A stretch of DNA of 20,100 nt from Victivallales bacterium. Lineage in GTDB: Bacteria > Verrucomicrobiota > Lentisphaeria > Victivallales > Victivallaceae. The notes below the pieces were generated by a model, which was given only the letters and a program-made list of their open reading frames with translations, made no database searches and was not told where the DNA came from. The DNA is taken from the NCBI GenBank assembly GCA_030634125.1, contig DAOWBJ010000003.1:1-20100 (forward strand). Reading direction: 5' to 3'. Within the stretch, counting starts at the first letter, position 1. Every line of letters begins with the position of its first letter. Position numbers and translations under genes: made by a program. Of this stretch, positions 1 to 6,379 are shown piece after piece.

Positions 1-60
1 ACGAAGTTCAACATCGGAAATATTTACTTCCGGACCACCTTTTGCTACAAATACACTCAT
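1..60 (-). CDS. N-terminal fragment of an unidentified protein, cut by the window edge
   Basis: Twenty open codons read leftward from an ATG whose complement lies at 58-60 and run off the window. The predicted start reads MSVFVAKGGPEVN and then ISDVELR, which is protein-like and has no stop. A purine-rich AAAGAGA at 71-77 sits 10 bases upstream as a modest ribosome binding site. A -10-like TATACT (complement of 99-104) lies further upstream. The 'AKGGPE...S..ELR' beginning faintly recalls the N-terminus of LarA-like nickel-dependent racemase family proteins, but this is a weak memory-based guess and no function should be assigned. The gene is divergent from the peptide gene at 397. Confidence 0.5.
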   Translation of the reverse strand, partial: MSVFVAKGGPEVNISDVELR

Positions 61-168
61 AATTCTATAATCTCTTTGTTAGTTAAGTTACTTTACAAAG
101 TATAGTTTAACACATGAAGCGAAAAAATCAATATCAAAGGTGTACAAAACAGTAGTAAGACCCCGCTA

Positions 169-183
169 ATTGTGCCGCACAAT
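169..183. promoter_or_regulatory. Perfect inverted repeat, candidate operator
   Basis: ATTGTGC, one central C, then GCACAAT form a perfect 7-base dyad. It stands out in an otherwise AT-rich spacer between divergent genes. The loop is too short for a strong RNA hairpin unless one pair opens, so a dimeric DNA-binding protein site is the more natural reading. No identical copy was noticed elsewhere in the window. The bound regulator is unknown. Confidence 0.35.
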
Positions 184-253
184 CCCAATTTTGATTTTTT
201 TCTACATTTCCTGTTGACAAATTGTTATTTAACATGTAACTGTAAATAAATTA

Positions 254-281
254 TTGAGTGCTTATTTAATCGAAGTATTTT
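254..281 (+). promoter_or_regulatory. Candidate sigma70-type promoter for the peptide gene
   Basis: TTGAGT (254-259), a 16-base gap and TATTTT (276-281) give a fair promoter about 110 bases ahead of the peptide start. A better -35 hexamer, TTGACA at 214-219, is followed only by a weak TGTAAC (235-240) at 15 bases. Either could be used. The sequence does not decide. Confidence 0.3.
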
Positions 282-353
282 GTGCATCAAAAAATGGTTT
301 TGAGACGGGGAAATTTTTAAACGAAATTTAGAAATTACTCAAAGTTTATTATT

Positions 354-363
354 GTTTGCAAAC
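354..363. promoter_or_regulatory. GTTTGCAAAC palindrome, candidate operator shared with the radical SAM operon
   Basis: This perfect 10-base palindrome ends 33 bases before the peptide gene's ATG. Its TTTGCAAA core and the TAATT that follows recur at 3961-3975, in front of the divergent maturation operon. This would be natural if one regulator controls precursor and enzymes. Such short AT-rich words also occur by chance: TTTGCAAA occurs near 14970 inside a gene. Confidence 0.35.
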
Positions 364-396
364 TAATTACTAAAAAAAATTGAGGAAACGTTGATT

Positions 397-657
397 ATGA
401 AAGTGAATATGACTTACCAAAAGCCTTGTCTTCATAATATTGCGGGTAAAATAGCAGCATTGTGCAGCCAGGGATCAGGTGCAACCGGCGCGAATCTTGG
501 AACACAATGCAATACAGGAACAGGTGCTGATGTTGATGGTCCAATTGCTTCTTGTCAAAGCGGCAGCGGCGATGGCAACGATTTTGCTTTCACATGTGAT
601 GCCGGTACTTCGGTTAGCGTTATTGGAGCCTGCAGCGCAGGGCCAGGTGCTGGTTAA
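397..657 (+). CDS. Cys/Gly-rich RiPP precursor candidate with CxxGxG repeats
   Basis: The 86-residue product starts MKVNMTYQKPCLHN, a short leader, and then becomes a Cys/Gly/Ser/Ala-rich core. Cysteines lie at 11, 23, 38, 53, 67 and 79. From 23 onward each opens a unit: CSQGSG, CNTGTG, CQSGSG, CDAGTS, CSAGPG, spaced 12-15 residues apart. The protein ends GPGAG. I chose ATG 397 because GAGGAA at 382-387 is 9 bases upstream; an in-frame TTG at 391 is too close to it. There is no lipoprotein or Sec signal. The gene converges on an operon with a PqqD-like protein and two radical SAM/SPASM enzymes, so it is probably their substrate, for example for thioether (sactipeptide- or ranthipeptide-like) links on Cys. 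That chemistry is inference. A small unmodified structural or metal-binding protein is the alternative. Confidence 0.72.
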   Translation: MKVNMTYQKPCLHNIAGKIAALCSQGSGATGANLGTQCNTGTGADVDGPIASCQSGSGDGNDFAFTCDAGTSVSVIGACSAGPGAG

Positions 658-671
658 AAAAACTGATATTC

Positions 672-700
672 AACCGTTTTTTTCTATGAAATTGACGGTT
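672..700. terminator. Possible shared terminator between convergent genes
   Basis: AACCGT (672-677) and ACGGTT (695-700) can pair as a 6-bp stem between the stops of the peptide gene and the peptidase gene. Read leftward, a run of seven T follows about 10 bases after the stem; read rightward, T-rich sequence lies in the loop and after it. The stem is short and the loop is 17 bases, so this is only a weak candidate. Confidence 0.25.
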
Positions 701-709
701 TCTTATACT

Positions 710-1309
710 TCATTGCAGCTTTTCGTTATTTATAAATAATTTATATGGAAATTTGATTTCCCATGTTTCATTCTTGCTGAGGCGCTTTCCAACAACTTTA
801 TTTTTGACCTGAATAATCTCTTCTGTATGCTCGTTGCGTTCGACCATTATTATTTTAATTTTCAAGAACGGGTGGACAAAGTTGAATATGCGCGACGCCG
901 CCAGCAGGCTGCTGATTACACTGAAAGGGTATGTTAGATACGGCATGAACAGTCTGCGCGTCAACATGAGTTTGTGACGGATTATGCCCCTTGTTCCGCC
1001 TGATAAATGTATTGTCTTACTGCCTCTCCTGACTGCGGTTACTACTCCGCGAATATCCGCGAATTTAATCAGATATGGATCGACCTTGCTATTGTTATCC
1101 CCTCTGGTAATAACGCCGTCAGGTTTAATTTTGATTACACGGTGAACAACGTCAACAGGATTTTCCGGATGAGGATAAACAATGATGTCTCCGACCCGTA
1201 ATTCAGTTTTATAATCATAGTGCTTGAGAGTAAACGCATCCCCGCTTTTTAATGTGGGCTTCATGCTCGGTCCTATGCTGGTACTAAAATCGGGTTTGTA
1301 TATTTCCAT
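710..1309 (-). CDS. S26 signal-peptidase-like serine protease of the peptide locus
   Basis: The 199-residue protein carries the signal peptidase fold signatures: GPSMKPTL at 13-20 with Ser15 as nucleophile, GDIIVY at 40-45, VVHRV with His56, and RGDNN at 69-73. His in place of the bacterial Lys is the pattern of archaeal/ER-type signal peptidases and SipW-like enzymes. There is no N-terminal membrane anchor, since the active Ser is 15 residues from the start. A hydrophobic stretch near 122-150 could be a C-terminal membrane segment, followed by a charged tail unlike ordinary signal peptidases. The gene begins 3 bases after the radical SAM gene stops, so it is the last gene of that operon. It may remove the leader from the modified peptide encoded on the opposite strand; that role is inference. 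Membership of the S26/S24 superfamily is secure. Confidence 0.82.
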   Translation of the reverse strand: MEIYKPDFSTSIGPSMKPTLKSGDAFTLKHYDYKTELRVGDIIVYPHPENPVDVVHRVIKIKPDGVITRGDNNSKVDPYLIKFADIRGVVTAVRRGSKTIHLSGGTRGIIRHKLMLTRRLFMPYLTYPFSVISSLLAASRIFNFVHPFLKIKIIMVERNEHTEEIIQVKNKVVGKRLSKNETWEIKFPYKLFINNEKLQ

Positions 1310-1312
1310 TGA

Positions 1313-2440
1313 CTATATTACCTTTTCATATTGACTTCCCGGGCGAATTCTGGTTTTCGGAAAGATTCCGGCTTTGGCAGCCTCCGCACAATACCAGTAC
1401 GGCGCGAATAAGTCATGATGAGTATAATAATTCATGGCAATACATGATCCAAGACACTCTTCTTTCAGCAGACAGTCGCCGCAAATGCCGTTTAGTTTTT
1501 TCGGAAGTCCTTCACGAATGTCATGCAGTATTTTGTTGTTGTTCCAGATGTCTGCGAGTTTATCAGTTCCGGCATGACCAAAGACCAGTTTCTGAACAGT
1601 TTCGCCAATGCCGCACAAGGCATATTTACCACTGCCGAGAACGCCGATTATCCCGAAAATACCGCATTTGCCCTGAGGTCGGCTGAACATCTTACTTAAT
1701 GGTTTAAAGGCGTTTGGATGCGAATACTGCAGACGTATTTTGGTTGAAGGCTGTAGTGTATTTTCAACCCATTCTCCCAATTTTACAAGTTCTTCGATAG
1801 ACAGGGTTTCGCCCTGCTCATGCATTTGCTCGCCACGAGCGGTCGGGGTGACCAGATTATATTTTACTGATTCAACATTCTCTTTTTCCGCCAGACGCAC
1901 AATGCTTTCCAACTGGTGTGCGTTTCTTTTCATTACAGACATGATTAACTGCGGGCGGATGCCGACCTTAACCAAATTTCTCACTCCCTCAAGCGCGGCT
2001 TCAAAACATCCTTCCACGCCGCGCACCCATTCATGCTCCGCCGCTTCTGAACCATCCAGGCTTATTGAGACAAAAGGGTTTTTGCCTTTTGCTATTTTTT
2101 CAGCAATTTCCGGGGTGCACTTGAGTCCGTTTGTTTCAACAGTCACCTGTAAATCCTGTTCACAAATATAATCAAGGATTTTGTCGATATCCGGGTGAAT
2201 AAGCGGTTCTCCGCCGGTAAGCTTGACTGATCTCATGCCCAGCGCTTTGCCCTGCCGGACAATATCTTTGAATAATTCAAAATCAAGCGACGGCCATTCA
2301 GCGTCTTCGGACTGGAATTTCGGAGCTATCCAACAGTGACGGCATTTCAGGTTGCATCCTTCCGTCAAATAAAAATAAATTGTATTTAAGGTATATCCGC
2401 ATTCCGGGATTTGTATTTCCTGTTGATTTTTTGTAGTCAT
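1313..2440 (-). CDS. Radical SAM/SPASM peptide maturase, ScmF-like
   Basis: A 375-residue radical SAM enzyme. The CxxxCxxC loop binding the SAM cluster is C29-NLK-C33-RH-C36, inside YLTEGCNLKCRHCW. A GGEPL motif follows. A C-terminal SPASM domain carries the auxiliary cluster cysteines C259, C320, C323, C329, C333 and C351. Such enzymes make radical-based crosslinks or modifications in ribosomal peptides. The frame stays open upstream to 2611, but that extension would run 157 bases into the preceding gene and is not family-like. I therefore start at ATG 2440 (MTTKNQQEIQ), leaving 13 bases after the upstream stop; no strong ribosome binding site precedes it. By recall, the 'YLTEGCNL.CRHCWIAPK' region resembles ScmF of the SynChlorMet cassette. 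Radical SAM/SPASM assignment is secure; the Scm label is moderate. Confidence 0.88.
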   Translation of the reverse strand: MTTKNQQEIQIPECGYTLNTIYFYLTEGCNLKCRHCWIAPKFQSEDAEWPSLDFELFKDIVRQGKALGMRSVKLTGGEPLIHPDIDKILDYICEQDLQVTVETNGLKCTPEIAEKIAKGKNPFVSISLDGSEAAEHEWVRGVEGCFEAALEGVRNLVKVGIRPQLIMSVMKRNAHQLESIVRLAEKENVESVKYNLVTPTARGEQMHEQGETLSIEELVKLGEWVENTLQPSTKIRLQYSHPNAFKPLSKMFSRPQGKCGIFGIIGVLGSGKYALCGIGETVQKLVFGHAGTDKLADIWNNNKILHDIREGLPKKLNGICGDCLLKEECLGSCIAMNYYTHHDLFAPYWYCAEAAKAGIFPKTRIRPGSQYEKVI

Positions 2441-2453
2441 ATGATTGTATCTT

Positions 2454-3557
2454 TTAGTTATTAAGCTTTGGCAGTTTGCCGCCTGCTTCAAGAAATGTTC
2501 TGTAACATGCGTCGGGAGATGGAATATTTTCATCACCGCCCAGCGTGTAGGCCAGTGCGGGGCAGCCGCCCCGGCAATACGGAATATATTCGCATCCTTC
2601 GCAGAAATCAAATTCTTTCAATGGTATATCCCGGCGGTCACGCAATCTCTTAAGTTCAGGATGATTCAACCAGATATCCGCCAGGCTATCCTGATTTATG
2701 CGCCCAAGATTCATGTGGGGCAGTTGCGAACATGGAACCATTGTTCCATCCGCCAGAACCGCCATTTTGCTGTAAACCCCGCCGCAGCTTGTCAGGAGTC
2801 CGCGTCCCGGGATTTCCGGCAGACCGGCGGCCTTTGCTTTTTCCATTTCCACCCAATGTTTTCCGCTTGCCAAAGGTCCGGCTTGAGCATTGATTCTGCC
2901 ATTGTATTTTTTTTCCAGTTTGAAAAGTTTTTCAACACACCATGCGTATTCTTCCGCGTTTAACTGGGTTTCATCCGCGTTGTCGCGGCACAATCCGAGA
3001 TGCGAAGCGGCATTGGTCGAAAATGACGGCAGACCGACATCTTCCAGCAGCAGTTTTGACACTTCGTCAAGCACCTTATAATTGTGCTTGTTTATAGTCA
3101 CTCTGACTGTAGCCGGTATTTCGTGACGAATAAGAGTCCGCAGACCGGACAAAGCTTTTTCAAAAGAACCTTTGCCGCGGCTGATATCGTGTGATTCGGG
3201 ACCGGGGCCGTCAATCGATACCTGAACGCTGTCGCAGCGCCCGGTCGCCTTGATGAATGATGCCGTGTCGTCATCTATGAGTATACCGTTGCTCAGTATC
3301 GAAAAACGCATCCGGTTCTCGATGATACCGTCGATCAATTCTCTGATATCTTTGCGGACGAGTGCTTCGCCGCCGGAAAGACACACGTCCAATACAGCGC
3401 ATTCTTTCAATTCTTTAAAGAACTTCAACCACTCTTCAGTCGGTAGGTCTTTATCCGTTTCACCGGCACTGGAGAAATGGGAACAGTAAGAACATCTCAG
3501 GTTGCATTTTGTTGTAATGTTTAAATCAATACTTTTCGGGGTGCGTTCCAGCTTCAT
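2454..3557 (-). CDS. Radical SAM/SPASM peptide maturase, ScmE-like
   Basis: A 367-residue protein, clearly different in sequence from its neighbour. The N-terminal radical SAM loop is C18-NLR-C22-SY-C25, then CLSGGEAL (SAM-binding GGE). A C-terminal SPASM domain has cysteines 258, 276, 319, 322, 328, 332 and 351 (SCGG, VPCS, FCEGC, YCRGGC, DACY). The layout matches PqqE/AnSME-type peptide modifiers. The start at 3557 has an AGG-containing site about 8 bases upstream. It lies 15 bases downstream of the PqqD-like gene and 13 upstream of the second maturase, so all are surely co-transcribed. By recall the beginning (RTPKSIDLNIT.KCNLRC.YCSHF) resembles ScmE of the SynChlorMet cassette. Its substrate is presumed to be the Cys/Gly-rich peptide at 397-657. 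The exact reaction cannot be read from sequence. Confidence 0.88.
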   Translation of the reverse strand: MKLERTPKSIDLNITTKCNLRCSYCSHFSSAGETDKDLPTEEWLKFFKELKECAVLDVCLSGGEALVRKDIRELIDGIIENRMRFSILSNGILIDDDTASFIKATGRCDSVQVSIDGPGPESHDISRGKGSFEKALSGLRTLIRHEIPATVRVTINKHNYKVLDEVSKLLLEDVGLPSFSTNAASHLGLCRDNADETQLNAEEYAWCVEKLFKLEKKYNGRINAQAGPLASGKHWVEMEKAKAAGLPEIPGRGLLTSCGGVYSKMAVLADGTMVPCSQLPHMNLGRINQDSLADIWLNHPELKRLRDRRDIPLKEFDFCEGCEYIPYCRGGCPALAYTLGGDENIPSPDACYRTFLEAGGKLPKLNN

Positions 3558-3572
3558 GGTTTTTACCTGCGG

Positions 3573-3854
3573 TTATTTTTCAACACCGATAAGAGATTTG
3601 CCTGCCAGTTCTTCTAAAAACTCATCCAGGTGCTGCGGGGCGTCTTCAGGAGTATCGTTACAGGCTTCATTCAGTTTTGTCAGGATATCCTCTTTACAGT
3701 GTTTGCCGTCAAGCAGTTTCCAGATGAAAACGCTTGTCGGATCAAGGGCAAATGTTTCATTGGCGTCCGGATCAAACAATACGGCCCACTCATCAAGTTC
3801 CTCCCTGAATATTACCATAGGGTTGGCAACGGGAAATCGGGATACAGCAGACAT
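3573..3854 (-). CDS. PqqD-like RiPP recognition protein, ScmD-like
   Basis: A 93-residue protein with the PqqD/RRE pattern: NPMVIFREELDEWAVLFDPD, then ALDPTSVFIWKLLDGKH and a helical C-terminal half. PqqD-like proteins bind the leader of a precursor peptide and present it to the radical SAM enzyme. I start at ATG 3854 because AAAGGAGA (complement of 3859-3866) lies right before it. The open frame extends 11 codons further, to 3887, without a site. It is the first gene of the leftward operon and is followed after 15 bases by the first maturase. The sequence recalls ScmD of the SynChlorMet cassette. I see no HPr-kinase-like ScmC next to it, so the cassette here would be a variant. Confidence 0.85.
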   Translation of the reverse strand: MSAVSRFPVANPMVIFREELDEWAVLFDPDANETFALDPTSVFIWKLLDGKHCKEDILTKLNEACNDTPEDAPQHLDEFLEELAGKSLIGVEK

Positions 3855-3917
3855 AATATCTCCTTTATATTTTGTGCTGATATTCATGATATTATTATAA
3901 TAATTGTACGATGATAT

Positions 3918-3945
3918 ATAATAGTTCTGTTTTGCAATTTTGCAA
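3918..3945 (-). promoter_or_regulatory. Candidate promoter of the peptide-maturation operon
   Basis: Read leftward, TTGCAA (complement of 3940-3945), 16 bases and TATTAT (complement of 3918-3923) form a fair sigma70-type promoter about 60 bases ahead of the PqqD-like gene. The -35 hexamer coincides with one of the TTTTGCAA repeats, so a protein bound there would compete with polymerase. Confidence 0.4.
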
Positions 3946-3970
3946 TGGCTTACAATAACTTTGCAAAATT
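3930..3970. promoter_or_regulatory. Clustered TTTTGCAA / TTGCAAAA repeats, candidate operator
   Basis: TTTTGCAA occurs twice in tandem (3930-3937, 3938-3945). AATTTTGCAA (3936-3945) is an exact 10-base inverted repeat of TTGCAAAATT (3961-3970). The TTGCAA cores start at 3932, 3940 and 3961; the last two are 21 bases apart, about two helical turns. The cluster sits between the divergent maturation operon and the lipase-like gene, and its core recurs before the peptide gene at 354-363. Confidence 0.45.
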
Positions 3971-4014
3971 AATTGTATCGCTGATTGATATTTAGTTTCT
4001 CCGCATTATTGTTC

Positions 4015-4020
4015 TATAAT
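4015..4020 (+). promoter_or_regulatory. -10 element (TATAAT) of the lipase-like gene
   Basis: A consensus TATAAT lies 41 bases ahead of the ATG at 4062. The -35 region at 17-18 bases (TTAGTT/TTTAGT) is poor, so an activator or other contact may be needed. Confidence 0.45.
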
Positions 4021-4061
4021 ACAGTATTTTCACTATAAATTAAGAAATAGAGGAGAAGAAA

Positions 4062-5573
4062 ATGTCATTTCCCGGAACTTTGATTTGCATTTTATCCGCC
4101 GCCGGTATTACTGCGATTATTTCCAGCTGCAATTTGCCCACCGGTTCTTACCAGTCTTTTCAGGAATACAAAAAACCTCTTTACGGCAAGGTCGCGGAAA
4201 GAATGGTTAAGTATGAAGGAATTGCCCGGAACCCGGTCATCATAGTCCACGGTTTCCTCGGCGCGAAACTGATGGACCCGAAAACCAAAAAGAATGTCTG
4301 GGGTGATTTCAGGCTGTCCGATGAAGTCACCGCGTTTCCTCCCGAAAGAAGCAGAAATCTTGCTGTTCCGATGACTCCGGGCCGAGCCCTGAAGGATCTA
4401 AAAAGCAGTGCCGTCGTAGAGGGGCTGATGGAAGACGCCAAGGTCAGAGTATTCGGAATGAATGTATCCCTCCCAAGCTATAGCAGTATGATTAAAATCC
4501 TCACTAACGCTGGATATTGTGCCGAAAACCAACCTTTACCCGAAGGTAAACATTTAAAAAATCTTTTTCTCTTCGGTTATGACTGGCGTCGTGACTTACC
4601 GTATAACGCGGCTCTACTGGATAAATTCATCGCTAAGAAAAAAGCTTATCTGCAAAAACAATATGAAAAAGGTTACGGCATAAAAAATTATGATGTCCAA
4701 TTTGATATAATTGCCCATTCCATGGGCGGACTGCTGTCCAGATATTACCTGCGCTACGGAAAAGCCGATCTGCCGGAAGACGGCTCTATTCCAAAACCAA
4801 CATGGGTCGGCAGCAAAAATGTGGACAAACTTTTGATTGTCGGAACTCCGAACGGAGGATATCTTGATACCGTCCTGGAAATGGTCAGAGGAATGCGCGT
4901 TGACAGTGCGGCCCCAATGGTTGCTCCCGCCATTCTCGGAACCTGGGCAACGTACTATCAAATGATGCCTCCAACCAGCACCAGATCTGTTGTTTACGCA
5001 GATGACCCCACAGAAAAGGGCGTCGATATATTTGATCCTAAAGTATGGATAGAACTAAAATGGGGACTTGCGGACCCCAGGCAGGATAAGGTACTGAAAG
5101 TTCTACTGCCAAAGGTAAAAAAAGCCTCAGAAAGACGAAAAATAGCACTCGAGCACCTGACAAAATGTCTTAAACGAGCCAAACAGTTTACTGACACAAT
5201 GCGGGTTCACTCATCACCCCCTGACGATGTAAAATTATTTCTCTTCCAGGGCGACGCGGTGCAAACCACCAGAAGAGCATCTGTCGACCGGAAAACCGGA
5301 AAACTTGAAGTAATCGACAGCGATCCGGGAGATGGCAAGGTTCTAGTCCGCAGTTCTGTGTGGGATGAGCGTATGGGGATGAAAAAAATGGTGCCGTATA
5401 TGATCTCGCCAATTGAATGGGCCGCGGTTTACCGACTCACAGCGGCTCACATGGGCATCACCAAAACGGAATTCTTCGCCGACAACATGACCTGGTGTCT
5501 AGTGGTAACTCAAACTCCGTCTCAAGTCAGAAAAAGAAAAATCTACAAAAAGTATTATAAAGAAAACTGGTAA
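4062..5573 (+). CDS. LCAT-like alpha/beta-hydrolase lipoprotein (lipase/acyltransferase type)
   Basis: A 503-residue secreted hydrolase. The N-terminus has a hydrophobic segment ending in the lipobox IISSC with Cys23, so it is probably lipid-anchored in the envelope. The family signature is NPVIIVHGFLGAKL (57-70). The nucleophile elbow is AHSMGG with Ser220. GDGKVL gives Asp424 as the likely acid and AHMG gives His463, in the order and spacing of lecithin:cholesterol acyltransferase/phospholipase-type enzymes. An AGGAG site lies just ahead of the start. Reaction and substrate (phospholipid or other ester hydrolysis or acyl transfer) cannot be specified. It is divergent from the peptide operon across a 207-base spacer and could share regulation with it, but a functional link is not shown. 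Confidence 0.78.
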   Translation: MSFPGTLICILSAAGITAIISSCNLPTGSYQSFQEYKKPLYGKVAERMVKYEGIARNPVIIVHGFLGAKLMDPKTKKNVWGDFRLSDEVTAFPPERSRNLAVPMTPGRALKDLKSSAVVEGLMEDAKVRVFGMNVSLPSYSSMIKILTNAGYCAENQPLPEGKHLKNLFLFGYDWRRDLPYNAALLDKFIAKKKAYLQKQYEKGYGIKNYDVQFDIIAHSMGGLLSRYYLRYGKADLPEDGSIPKPTWVGSKNVDKLLIVGTPNGGYLDTVLEMVRGMRVDSAAPMVAPAILGTWATYYQMMPPTSTRSVVYADDPTEKGVDIFDPKVWIELKWGLADPRQDKVLKVLLPKVKKASERRKIALEHLTKCLKRAKQFTDTMRVHSSPPDDVKLFLFQGDAVQTTRRASVDRKTGKLEVIDSDPGDGKVLVRSSVWDERMGMKKMVPYMISPIEWAAVYRLTAAHMGITKTEFFADNMTWCLVVTQTPSQVRKRKIYKKYYKENW

Positions 5574-5795
5574 ATAAAAAATAAAAAGGGAATATTAATA
5601 TACAGGACAGGTTCTCTGCGGAAATATTGAAAAAAAATGTTTTTTTCTTGCTTTCGGCTTGTAAAACTGCTTAAATAGTGTACTTTCTCAACTTCTATGT
5701 ATTGTTTAATAAGTTTTGTTTACAGAGGGTAATGTGGTTTGCAGACCCCTGTGTTATATATAAATAAGTAATTAATTTAAAAGGAATTACAGAAA
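5574..5795. other. Intergenic region ahead of rpmH
   Basis: No gene is seen in these 222 bases. There is an A-run/T-run (5630-5646) but no GC-rich stem, so no canonical terminator for the lipase-like gene is evident. A TATATA near 5756-5761 is a -10 candidate for rpmH without a clear -35. I looked for DnaA boxes because rpmH is often beside dnaA and oriC, and found none. Confidence 0.55.
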
Positions 5796-5930
5796 ATGAA
5801 AAGAACTTTTCAGCCATCAAACATAAAAAGAAAACGCAAGATGGGATTCAGATCCAGAATGGCAACTCGTAATGGTCGTAATCTTATCAAACGTCGTCGC
5901 CAGAAAGGACGTGCTGTAATTAGCGCGTAA
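5796..5930 (+). CDS. rpmH: Ribosomal protein L34
   Basis: A 44-residue, highly basic protein beginning MKRTFQPSNIKRKRKMGF, with the conserved middle RSRMATRNGR and basic end. This is the unmistakable L34 pattern of the large ribosomal subunit. AAGGAA (5780-5785 region) precedes the ATG by about 10 bases. It heads the conserved rpmH-rnpA-yidD-yidC-khpB block; the neighbouring dnaA found in many genomes is absent here. Confidence 0.97.
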   Translation: MKRTFQPSNIKRKRKMGFRSRMATRNGRNLIKRRRQKGRAVISA

Positions 5931-5936
5931 TTTAGT

Positions 5937-5951
5937 AAACGAGTGTCGTTT
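5937..5951 (+). repeat. Small hairpin between rpmH and rnpA
   Basis: AAACGA, GTG, TCGTTT form a perfect 6-bp stem with a 3-base loop just after the rpmH stop. A second small stem (TGCCG...CGGCA, about 5963-5984) follows. Such structures between rpmH and rnpA could set the strong difference in output between L34 and the RNase P protein. No T-run follows either, so they are not terminators. Confidence 0.35.
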
Positions 5952-6016
5952 CACAATAATTTTGCCGGATTTACTGTTCGGCAGTTGATTATAGCTAAAT
6001 TTGGTTACATACGATT

Positions 6017-6379
6017 TTGAAAAAAAGTTTAACATCAGTTGATAAATTACGTTTGAAATCAGATTTTGATTATGTCAGAGATAATGGCGTTAAATACGTT
6101 GGAAATTGTTTGTTATTGGTAGCGGCTCCGTCCCCAGATGAAAAATTGCGTTGCGGAGTTATATGCGGGAAGAAATACAACAAGTCAGCCGTAAAAAGAA
6201 ATCGGGCCAGAAGACTTCTATGGGAGTCATTCCGATTGCTGAAGGCACAAATTTTACCAGGGCATCTGATCATGATACCTCGACAACAGCTTGCTGTACT
6301 AAAGCAGCCGGAAGTCGAGAAACAATTAAAAAAACTACTGCAGAAAGCTGGATTATTAAACGAGTCTTCAACTGTTTGA
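6017..6379 (+). CDS. rnpA: Ribonuclease P protein component
   Basis: A 120-residue basic protein with the RNase P protein signature KYNKSAVKRNRARRLLWE around residues 53-70, including the RNR motif that contacts the RNA subunit. It binds the catalytic RNA and helps process tRNA 5' ends. The only reasonable start is TTG at 6017 (MKKSLTSVDKLRLKSDFDYV); no in-frame ATG exists before the conserved region and no clear ribosome binding site is seen. The stop overlaps the proposed TTG start of yidD by three bases. Confidence 0.94.
   Translation: MKKSLTSVDKLRLKSDFDYVRDNGVKYVGNCLLLVAAPSPDEKLRCGVICGKKYNKSAVKRNRARRLLWESFRLLKAQILPGHLIMIPRQQLAVLKQPEVEKQLKKLLQKAGLLNESSTV

Larger units (their letters stand above)
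61..390. other. AT-rich intergenic region between divergent genes
   Basis: No convincing gene is present in these 330 bases. The stretch separates the leftward partial gene from the rightward Cys/Gly-rich peptide gene and is likely to carry both promoters. Structured elements inside it are a 15-base perfect dyad at 169-183, promoter-like hexamers at 214-219 and 254-281, and a 10-base palindrome at 354-363; the main ones are listed separately. Confidence 0.7.

Noticed and set aside
479..739. An 86-codon open frame overlapping the Cys/Gly-rich peptide gene in another phase
   Set aside because: It has no ribosome binding site, reads as a shifted copy of the repeat-rich gene and runs past it into the terminator region; the 397-657 frame has a proper site and meaningful repeats.
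2441..2611. N-terminal extension of the ScmF-like protein upstream of ATG 2440
   Set aside because: The extra 57 codons lie inside the preceding radical SAM gene, have no family-like sequence and no ribosome site.
5630..5650. Intrinsic terminator after the lipase-like gene
   Set aside because: Only an A-run facing a T-run is present, without a GC-containing stem.
5574..5795. Chromosomal origin near rpmH
   Set aside because: No TTATCCACA-like DnaA boxes or AT-rich repeats typical of an unwinding element were found, and dnaA is not adjacent.
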